DNA of 6,654 nucleotides from assembly GCA_012962735.1 (NCBI GenBank), contig DTXA01000129.1, positions 1-6,654 on the forward strand, read 5' to 3'. A program made the position numbers and the translations under genes. This stretch comes from Candidatus Latescibacterota bacterium. Lineage in GTDB: Bacteria > Latescibacterota > 4484-107 > B68-G9. Below, piece after piece: positions 1-5,900 of the stretch; the stretch's first letter is position 1; every line of letters starts with the position of its first letter. The notes below the pieces were generated by a model. That model did no database searches and was not told the origin of the DNA. It worked only from the letters and a program-made list of their open reading frames with translations.

Positions 1-88
1 TGTTCTTCATGGCTCTTGCGACAGCCCCTATGTTGCCGGGGTGTTTGGGTTCAACCAGCACGATCCATATGTTTTCCAGAGGGTTCAC
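1..88 (-). CDS. trmJ: TrmJ/SpoU-family RNA 2'-O-methyltransferase, N-terminal fragment (runs off left edge)
   Basis: Only the first 29 codons lie in the window. The translation contains IWIVLVEPKHPGNIGAVARA followed by MKN. This matches the opening strand and motif 1 of the SPOUT methyltransferases of the TrmJ/TrmH type (E. coli TrmJ has a closely similar IVLVE-x-SH-x-GNxGxxARAMK segment). The family uses SAM to methylate the ribose 2'-OH of RNA; TrmJ acts on position 32 of tRNAs. The start is GTG. Three in-frame GTGs lie at 97-95, 94-92 and 88-86. I chose 88 because the GAGGAG at 102-97 then sits 8 nt upstream; the GTG at 94 would instead overlap the upstream reading frame's stop as GTGA. 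The frame is closed upstream by a TAG at 139-137. The SAM-binding knot and the substrate-specific C-terminus are outside the window, so a TrmH-like paralogue cannot be excluded. Confidence 0.82.
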   Translation of the reverse strand, partial: MNPLENIWIVLVEPKHPGNIGAVARAMKN

Positions 89-90
89 CG

Positions 91-165
91 TCACCACTCC
101 TCGGCGTCGTCCGCTGCGGGAGTCTCGTGGTCTTCGCTAGAAAACACAAGCATAACGGACCCCAT
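91..165 (-). CDS. Possible 24-residue leader/small protein upstream of trmJ
   Basis: A short frame opens with ATG at 165-163 and closes with TGA at 93-91. It reads MGSVMLVFSSEDHETPAADD followed by AEEW. An AAAGGAGG sequence (about 178-171) lies just upstream, though only about 4 nt separate it from the ATG. An in-frame TAA directly upstream shows the frame is complete rather than the tail of a longer gene. The peptide has a short hydrophobic start and a very acidic end. Its stop abuts or overlaps the GTG start options of trmJ, the usual arrangement for translational coupling, and the end of this frame supplies trmJ's own GAGGAG. I do not recognise a family. It could be a coupling leader, a real small protein, or a chance frame. 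Confidence 0.4.
   Translation of the reverse strand: MGSVMLVFSSEDHETPAADDAEEW
97..102 (-). promoter_or_regulatory. Ribosome binding site deciding the trmJ start
   Basis: GAGGAG lies inside the last codons of the upstream 24-codon frame, 8 nt before the GTG at 88-86. Spacing to the GTG at 94-92 would be only 2 nt, so this site favours the inner GTG as the trmJ start. Confidence 0.5.
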
Positions 166-211
166 CGGCCCTCCTTTAGATTAAGGCGTTTCGTCCGATG
201 TCCGACGGAAA

Positions 212-240
212 AGTTAAGCCAATTGCCTCTGTTTTGTCAA
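212..240 (-). promoter_or_regulatory. Sigma-70-type promoter reading leftward toward trmJ
   Basis: On the minus strand a perfect -35 hexamer TTGACA (240-235) is followed after exactly 17 nt by TTAACT (217-212), a weak -10 with 3 of 6 consensus bases. Transcription would begin near position 205. This gives a leader of about 40 nt before the ATG of the 24-codon frame and its strong Shine-Dalgarno sequence. The position directly upstream of that frame and trmJ supports the call; the poor -10 limits it. Confidence 0.5.
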
Positions 241-274
241 GCTCTTCTGGCTTCCCTGATAATCGACTTCGGTG

Positions 275-311
275 GCTCTGCAGGAAGTAAGACCTTGCAG
301 AGCTTTCTCTT
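275..311 (+). terminator. Terminator-like hairpin in the divergent intergenic region
   Basis: GCTCTGCA (275-282) pairs perfectly with TGCAGAGC (296-303). Two more pairs, GG (283-284) with CC (293-294), extend the stem across one bulged T, leaving an 8-nt loop. On the plus strand the stem is followed by the T-rich run TTTCTCTT (304-311), as in an intrinsic terminator; on the minus strand no T-run follows. No plus-strand gene lies upstream to be terminated. It may therefore insulate the divergent units, stop antisense transcription, be an operator, or be a relic of lost genes. Confidence 0.4.
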
Positions 312-314
312 GCC

Positions 315-343
315 TTGAGTATTGCTTTTCGGAGGGATAGAAG
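315..343 (+). promoter_or_regulatory. Weak candidate promoter for the rightward genes
   Basis: TTGAGT (315-320) and TAGAAG (338-343) are separated by 17 nt, and each matches 4 of 6 consensus bases. It lies just downstream of the terminator-like hairpin and upstream of the URO-D-like remnant and the formyltransferase gene. I saw no better rightward promoter ahead of position 653, but matches of this quality also occur by chance. Confidence 0.22.
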
Positions 344-370
344 ATATCTTTGAGGTAGAGCGCTAGAGTA

Positions 371-621
371 CTTATCTACTCCTGTTGCGAGCCGCTGCAC
401 GACAAGTTCGAGCTCATCCTCCGGGGTGTCCATCAGCCCGTTATGCGACCGCACGATCGCCGCCCCAGCCGGGTCCGGTGGTACATCCGGGAGATGCTGG
501 AGATTACAAGGGGATGTGTGGTGGAGATGGTGCTTAAGGAACGCGCACATGTTGTAACTAGCCGGAACGGTTCAACCTGTGGACGCAGATAGCGCAGGAA
601 GAGGCCGAGCGCTTCGCCTAA
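371..621 (+). pseudogene. Decayed C-terminal remnant of a URO-D-superfamily (uroporphyrinogen decarboxylase-like) protein
   Basis: No single frame is open, but four consecutive pieces in shifting frames read like the C-terminus of an uncharacterised URO-D-superfamily protein related to corrinoid methyltransferases. They are: CCEPLHDKFELI (383-418, frame 2); VSISPLCDRTIA (426-461, frame 3); WYIREMLEITRGCVVEM (479-529, frame 2, continuing to 541); and PERFNLWTQIAQEEAERFA (562-618, frame 1), ending at TAA 619-621. From memory, intact family members carry these blocks in this order: CCEPLHDK, then VSxSPWCDRxIAAEKLG, then the helix with TRGCVVE and KDTHT, then PERxxxWxxIAREEAE. The junctions show frameshifts, an in-frame TAG at 559-561, and a probable loss of about 20-30 codons between pieces two and three. 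The N-terminal three quarters is absent. The reading rests on recalled motifs and has not been checked by a database search. The stop lies 31 nt before the formyltransferase start, so the two were probably once cotranscribed. Confidence 0.68.
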
Positions 622-652
622 TGCTCTGGGGGACACAACACGAGGAGCACAT

Positions 653-1492
653 ATGTATCGCCTAGGATGGTTCTCCACTGGGCGGGACCCCGCAGCCCGA
701 GAGCTTTTGAAGGTCGTACAGGACGCCGTTCGGGAGGGGGTGACCCCCGCAGAGATCTCCTTCGTCTTCAGCAACCGGGAGCCAGGGGAGGCGGAGGAAA
801 GCGATAGATTCTTCGAGCTGGTGCATGGATACGGCATACCCTTAGTGACCTTCTCTTCCCGGAGGTTTATGCCGGAGCTCAGGCGGGAGGGGCGCAGGGA
901 CCCGGAGGCACTGTCCCGATGGCGCATCCTTTACGATCGGGAAGTTATGAAAAGGCTACAAGGGCATCGGGCCAACCTTTACGTGCTTTCGGGGTATATG
1001 CTGATCGTAGGGAATGAGATGTGCAGGGAGTACGATATGATCAACCTGCACCCCGCAGAGCCCGGGGGGCCCAAGGGAACCTGGCAGGAGGTCATCTGGG
1101 AGCTGATAAGGAGGAGGGCGGACCGTACAGGCGTGATGATGCATTTGGTGACCGAGCAGCTGGACGAGGGCCCCCCGGTGACGTACTGCACCTTCCCCAT
1201 AAGGGGTGGAGCCTTCGATCCACTCTGGGAGGAGATGGAGCGGAAGCTGAGGGAGGAACCCTTAGAGCAGATCGTCCGTGAGGAGGGGGAGTCCGAGCCC
1301 CTTTTCTCAGAGATAAGGAAGCAAGGGGTGAAGAGAGAACTTCCCCTTATCGTCCAGACCCTAAGAGCGTTCGCCAGGGGGGAAGTGGAGATCTGGGAGC
1401 GGAGGCCGGCTTCGGGTGGGAGGTTTTTAGGGCGAGGTTACGATCTCACCGAGGCTGTGGAGAGGGCTGTGAGGGCAGGGAGGCCTTTTTAG
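653..1492 (+). CDS. Divergent PurN-like formyltransferase-fold protein
   Basis: The 279-residue protein has the formyltransferase core. It opens with a Rossmann-type strand (residues 2-10, YRLGWFSTG), followed by the FVFSNR strand at 37-42. A NLYVLSGYMLIVG block (108-120) and MINLHPAEPGGPKGTWQEVI (129-148) come next, then MHLVTEQLDEGPP (163-175). Asn131, His133 and Asp171 line up with the catalytic Asn-His-Asp of E. coli PurN (N106, H108, D144) with nearly the same spacing. The family moves a formyl group from 10-formyl-tetrahydrofolate to an amine. Two things differ from ordinary PurN: the N-terminal phosphate-binding loop is STGRDP rather than the usual SGxGSN type, and about 75 residues extend past the core (about 205-279). 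The substrate may therefore not be glycinamide ribonucleotide. I recall similar proteins from Dehalococcoidia, sometimes carrying uninformative names. The start has GAGGAG (642-647) 5 nt upstream. No signal peptide or membrane segment is visible, so it should be cytosolic. Confidence 0.8.
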   Translation: MYRLGWFSTGRDPAARELLKVVQDAVREGVTPAEISFVFSNREPGEAEESDRFFELVHGYGIPLVTFSSRRFMPELRREGRRDPEALSRWRILYDREVMKRLQGHRANLYVLSGYMLIVGNEMCREYDMINLHPAEPGGPKGTWQEVIWELIRRRADRTGVMMHLVTEQLDEGPPVTYCTFPIRGGAFDPLWEEMERKLREEPLEQIVREEGESEPLFSEIRKQGVKRELPLIVQTLRAFARGEVEIWERRPASGGRFLGRGYDLTEAVERAVRAGRPF

Positions 1493-1505
1493 GGAGGGTA
1501 TTATA

Positions 1506-1548
1506 GCCCCAAAAAGTTCTCCGCTTCGCTCTGATACTTTTTGGGGGC
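1506..1548. repeat. Long inverted repeat/hairpin between the formyltransferase gene and rlmD
   Basis: CCCCAAAAAGT (1507-1517) pairs perfectly over 11 bp with ACTTTTTGGGG (1536-1546). One further G-C pair (1506 with 1548) forms across a bulged G. The 18-nt loop contains CCGCTTCGCTC. It begins 13 nt after the formyltransferase stop codon. It may act as a transcription terminator or 3'-end stabiliser, but no U-tract follows on either strand, and the stem has G-C at its base and A-T toward the loop, opposite to the usual intrinsic terminator. A dispersed palindromic element is another possibility. Confidence 0.6.
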
Positions 1549-1577
1549 CTCTAACGATCATTCTTTGGAGACATAAT

Positions 1578-2930
1578 ATGCCCCTACGCAAGGGAGAGGT
1601 GATAGAGGTCGAGTTCGAAAGGCTCTCCTATAAAGGGTACGGGCTCGGACGGTACGATGGGAGAGAGGTAGCCGTGCCCGGGGTCCTACCTGGGGAGCGG
1701 GCGAAGGTCAAGGTCCTGCGCCGGCCTCGACACAGGGTCGTGGGGGAGGTGGTGGAGGTGGTGGAATCCCCTTACCGCAGGACTGAGCCCCGATGTCCCC
1801 ACTTCGGGACCTGCGGAGGATGCCTTTGGCAGGACGTCCCATACCCGGAGCAGCTCAGGTTGAAGGAGGGGTTGGTGCGGGAGCACATCGGGGAGCACTT
1901 GGAGGGACCTCTGCTTCCCATCCTACCTTCGCCCGAGCTTTGGAAGTACCGCAACAAGATGGAATTTTCCTTCGATATAGGCCCCGGAGGAGAGGTGGTG
2001 GTGGGCCTGCATCCCCAGGGCAGGTTCGACAGAACCTTCGATCTGAAGGAGTGTCCGATCTCCCCGTCGCTCTTCCCGGAGGTGGCCTCGTGCGTGAGGG
2101 ATTTCGCCCGCAGCCAGGGCCTTCCACCCTACGACCTCAAGACCCAAAAGGGCCTCTTGCGCTTTTTGATACTCCGCAAGTCCCAGAGGACAGGGGAGGC
2201 CATAGCCGGGATCACCTCGGCCTGTGAGGACAGCCGGGTGGGGGAACTAGCCCGGAGGATAGGGGAAGCCTTCCCCGAGGTCCGGGGCGTGGTGGGGATC
2301 GTCAACCCATCCCCGGGGCAGTTCGCCTACGGAGGGGAACAGGATGTGCTCTGGGGCGAGGGCGGGTTCCGGGAGGAGCTGGAGATAGGGGGGAGGAGGC
2401 TGCGCTTTCGCCTCTCCCTTCCCTCCTTTTTCCAGACCAACTCCTCAGGTGCAGAGCGGCTTTACGAAGTGGTAATGGAGTTCGCAGGGCTCTGCGGTGG
2501 GGAGAGGGTGTTGGACCTGTTCTGCGGGGTGGGGACGATCGCCTCGGTCCTGGCCCCGTATGCCCGGGAGGTGGTGGGGGTGGAACTGGTGGAGGAGGCG
2601 GTTGAAGACGCCCGGATAAATGCCCAGGCCAACGGCATAGGGAACATCCACTTCGTGGCCGGGCCCGCTGAGCGGGTGTTATACGGGATGGAGGGGCCTT
2701 TCGATATCGTCGTGGTGGACCCGCCGAGGGCCGGGATACATCCAAAGGCACGCAAACGGTTGCTCCAGCTGGCCCCTCAGAGGGTTCTATACGTTTCCTG
2801 CAACCCTAAGAGCCTCGGAGAGGACATGGATGTCCTCTCCGGGCAGTACCGGCTCATGCGAGCTCAACCCCTGGATCTTTTTCCCCATACGCCCCACGTA
2901 GAGACCGTCGTAGAGCTGGTGCGGCGATAG
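1578..2930 (+). CDS. rlmD: RlmD/RumA-type 23S rRNA (uracil-C5)-methyltransferase
   Basis: This 450-residue protein belongs to the TrmA/RumA family, which methylates carbon 5 of a uridine in RNA using SAM (U1939 of 23S rRNA for E. coli RlmD; U747 for RlmC). Residues 1-65 form a TRAM RNA-binding domain. Cys73, Cys79, Cys82 and Cys159 supply the four ligands expected for the [4Fe-4S] cluster (CPHFGTCGGCLWQ and ECPIS). The catalytic domain shows FFQTNSSGAERLY (Gln286), the SAM motif VLDLFCGVGT (311-320), VVDPPRAG (Asp381), the nucleophile Cys408 in YVSCNP, and the general base Glu442 in HVETV. All key residues are present and the length is normal. TRAM plus Fe-S cluster favours RlmD, RlmC or RlmCD over TrmA; which uridine is modified cannot be read from sequence. 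GGAG lies 7 nt before the ATG. The gene is followed after 13 nt by dnaE, suggesting cotranscription. Confidence 0.93.
   Translation: MPLRKGEVIEVEFERLSYKGYGLGRYDGREVAVPGVLPGERAKVKVLRRPRHRVVGEVVEVVESPYRRTEPRCPHFGTCGGCLWQDVPYPEQLRLKEGLVREHIGEHLEGPLLPILPSPELWKYRNKMEFSFDIGPGGEVVVGLHPQGRFDRTFDLKECPISPSLFPEVASCVRDFARSQGLPPYDLKTQKGLLRFLILRKSQRTGEAIAGITSACEDSRVGELARRIGEAFPEVRGVVGIVNPSPGQFAYGGEQDVLWGEGGFREELEIGGRRLRFRLSLPSFFQTNSSGAERLYEVVMEFAGLCGGERVLDLFCGVGTIASVLAPYAREVVGVELVEEAVEDARINAQANGIGNIHFVAGPAERVLYGMEGPFDIVVVDPPRAGIHPKARKRLLQLAPQRVLYVSCNPKSLGEDMDVLSGQYRLMRAQPLDLFPHTPHVETVVELVRR
2816..2841. repeat. Perfect 12-bp inverted repeat inside the 3' part of rlmD
   Basis: CGGAGAGGACAT (2816-2827) is followed by GG and then its exact reverse complement, ATGTCCTCTCCG (2830-2841). 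In RNA this gives an 11-bp GC-rich stem with a four-base UGGA loop. It encodes LGEDMDVLSG, just after the catalytic Cys408, and ends about 90 nt before the rlmD stop and about 100 nt before dnaE. No U-tract follows, so it is not a standard terminator. Confidence 0.75.
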
Positions 2931-2932
2931 GC

Positions 2933-2941
2933 AAGGGGGGG
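2933..2941 (+). promoter_or_regulatory. G-run ribosome binding site of dnaE
   Basis: AAGGGGGGG fills most of the 13-nt gap between the rlmD stop and the dnaE ATG at 2944. The AAGG part is correctly spaced as a Shine-Dalgarno sequence. With such a short gap, reinitiation or coupling from rlmD translation is likely. Confidence 0.55.
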
Positions 2942-2943
2942 AT

Positions 2944-5900
2944 ATGGAATTCGTGCACTTGCATACACACTCGTATTACAGCCTCTTGGACGGCCTGAAC
3001 AGCCCGGAGGCCCTCTTGACCAGGGCGGCGGAGTTGGGCATGGGGACCCTGGCCCTGACCGACCACGGGGTGCTGTACGGGGCTGTGGAGTTCTATAAGG
3101 CTGCCCGGAAGGCCGGCATAAAGCCCATCTTGGGCTGTGAGGTATATGTGGCCCAGAAAAGCCGGTTCGACCGTCCATCGAATGAGAAGTCGTACCACCT
3201 CGTCCTCTTAGTGGAGGACGACCGGGGTTACCAGAACCTCCTCCAGTTGGTCACTAAGGCTAGCTTGGAGGGGTACTACTACAAGCCTAGGGTGGACAAA
3301 GAACTGCTTAGGAAATATTCGGATGGGCTCATAGCTACCACAGCGTGCGTTATGGGGGAGGTGCCCAGGGCCTTGTTGGAGCAGGGAGAGGAGGCGGCGG
3401 AGAGGATGGTCCGGGAGTACCTGGAGATCTTCGGAGAGGGTAAATTCTTCTTGGAGCTGCAGCACCACCCCGAGCTGCCGAACCAGGAACCGACCAACAG
3501 AGGGCTTTTGCGGCTGGCTCGCAAGTTAGGCCTTCCCGTGGTGGCCACCCAAGATGTGCACTACCTCAGGCCAGAGGACGCCCCGGTGCAGGATACCCTG
3601 CTGTGCATCCAGACCCAGAGCACTTTGGACGACCCCAAGCGGCTCACGATGTTAGGCGTGGATTATAGTATGACGTCTCCCGGGCAGATGTGGGAGTGGT
3701 TCAGGGATGTGCCGGAGGCCTTGGAAAACACCCTCCGCATAGCTGAAAGGTGTTCTGTGGAGCTTCCGTTGGAGAGGACCCTCTTCCCTCACTTCCCTAC
3801 GCCCGAGGGGCTCTCCCCTGGGGAGTACTTGCGCTGGCTCTGTTACGAGGGGATGCGACGGAGGTACGGGCTCGTGAGGGATGGGGATAGGTGGGAGCAC
3901 ACAGGTGAAGTGCCTCCCGAGGCCCTTCCCAAGTCCCCGGAAGAGATCGGGGAGCGGCTCGAGTACGAACTCGGAGTTATAGAACGGATGGGATTTGAGA
4001 CGTATTTTCTCATCGTTTGGGACTTCGTGCGGTTCGCAAAGGAACGCCGGATCATGGTCGGACCTGGCAGGGGATCTGCGGCGGGGTCTTTAGTGGCCTA
4101 TGTCCTGGAGATCACCGACATAGACCCTCTAAAGTACGAGCTTATGTTCGAGCGCTTCCTCAACCCCGACCGAGTAGAGGAGCCCGACATAGACGTGGAC
4201 TTCGACGACGAGCACCGGGACGAGGTGATAGAGTACGTGGCCGGGAAGTACGGCCGGGAGAACGTGGCCCAGGTTATCACCTTCGGGACCATGGCGGCCA
4301 AAGCGGCCGTTAGGGACGTGGGCAGGGCTATGGGGTTGTCGTACGAGCAGGTCGACGCCATAGCCAAGCTCATCCCCGACCGAATCGGTATCACCCTGGA
4401 GGAGGCCCTGAAGGAGCCGGAGCTGAAGCGCAGGTACGAGGAGGACAAGGCCGTGCGCGGGCTTTTGGAGATCGCTATGAAGCTTGAGGGGGTGGTACGC
4501 CACGCCTCGGTGCACGCATGTGCGGTGGTAATCTCCCAGGAGCCGCTTACCCGATACACCCCCCTCCAGTACGCGCCGAGGGGCGAGAAGGTGGTCATAA
4601 CCCAATACTCAGCGGATTCTCTGAAGGACTTGGGACTTTTGAAGATGGACCTCCTAGGCCTGCGCAACCTGACAGTCATACGGAAGTGCGTAGATATGGC
4701 GAGGAAGCGCTACGGCGTCGAGCTGGACATCCACCACCTTCCCTTAGACGACCCCCAAACATATGAGCTCTTCGGGAGGGGGGAGACCACGGGAGTGTTC
4801 CAGTTCGAATCCGAGGGAATGAAGCGGTACCTTCGGGAACTCCGCCCCAGGAACTTCGAGGACCTGATCGCCATGGTGGCCCTATACAGGCCGGGGCCTA
4901 TGCAGTTCATAGAGGAGTACATCGCCCGCCACCACGGGGAAAGGCCCGTGACCTACGAACACCCCATAATGGAAAGAGCTCTAAAGGGCACCTACGGCAT
5001 CATGGTGTACCAGGAGCAGCTTATGCAGGTCTCCCGCGATATGGCGGGCTTCACCGGTGGCGAGGCCGACACCCTCCGCAAGGCAGTGGCGAAGAAGATC
5101 CCGGAGCTGATGGCCCTTCTGAAGGAGAAGTTCCTCGAGGGAGCCACCCGCAACGGTGTGCCTAAGGATACGGCCGAGCGGATATGGGTGGGGTGGGAGG
5201 AGTTCGGGAGGTACGCTTTCAACAAGAGCCATGCGGCGGCCTACGCCTTCGTGGCGTACCAAACCGCCTACCTTAAGGCTCACTATCCCAAAGAATTCAT
5301 GGCCGCCAACCTCACCAGCGTAATGGACAACTCCGACCGGGTCACGGTCTTCATAGAAGAATGTCGGAGGATGGGCATAAGGGTCCTTCCGCCGGACGTA
5401 AATGAGAGCGACATCACGTTTACGGTGGTGGAGGAGGGGATCAGGTTCGGCTTAGGTGCGGTGAAAAACGTGGGGGCCCCGGCGGTCCATGCCATCTTAG
5501 AGGCTCGCAGAGAGAGCCCGTTCCAGTCCCTCTACGACTTCTGCGAACGGGTGGACTTGAAGGCCCTTAACCGGAGGATGTTGGAGAGTCTGATCTCGGC
5601 CGGCGCTATGGACGGCCTGGGGGGGCATAGGGCCCAGTTGCTCAAAGCCTTGGATGGGGCTATAGCCCGGGCTCAAGTCCTCCGCCAGGAGCGCCAGCGG
5701 GGGCAGATATCCCTTTTCGAGGCCGGGCCTGCACTCCCGGAGGATCGGCTGCCGGAAGTTCCACAGTGGTCCAGAAGCGAAGCCCTGGCCAAGGAGAAGG
5801 AGGTGCTGGGGTTCTATGTCTCCGGCCATCCATTGGACCCGTACCGGGAGGAACTCGAGGCCTTCGCCACCCCCTTCGAGAACTTAGAGGGGTTATCCCA

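Noticed and set aside
16..318. A 100-codon open frame on the plus strand
   Set aside because: It runs antisense through trmJ, the 24-codon frame and the promoter, ends in the hairpin region, and has no Shine-Dalgarno sequence. The minus-strand reading is far better supported.
341..350. Perfect palindrome AAGATATCTT as an operator
   Set aside because: Ten bases is short, there is no second copy near either promoter, and the position relative to a weak promoter candidate is uninformative.
176..550. A 124-codon open frame on the minus strand
   Set aside because: It is antisense to the URO-D-like remnant, whose plus-strand pieces match a known family. It also overlaps the trmJ promoter. It has no good ribosome binding site and no recognisable family.
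1499..1504. TATTAT as a -10 element for an rlmD promoter
   Set aside because: It matches 5 of 6 consensus bases, but no acceptable -35 lies 16-18 nt upstream and there is no extended -10 TG. Transcription would also start inside the hairpin.
1747..1764. Tandem GAGGTGGTG repeat
   Set aside because: Two 9-bp units encode EVVEVV in the TRAM domain. This is ordinary for Val/Glu-rich coding sequence in GC-rich DNA; similar GGTGG runs recur in dnaE.
2302..2751. Long minus-strand frame rich in Pro and Arg opposite rlmD
   Set aside because: The composition is what a GC-rich gene gives when read in the wrong frame, and the sense strand encodes conserved methyltransferase motifs.
4098..4679. 193-codon minus-strand frame opposite dnaE
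   Set aside because: It lies entirely within the polymerase palm coding sequence, has no family resemblance, and is Ser/Arg-rich as expected for a shadow frame.
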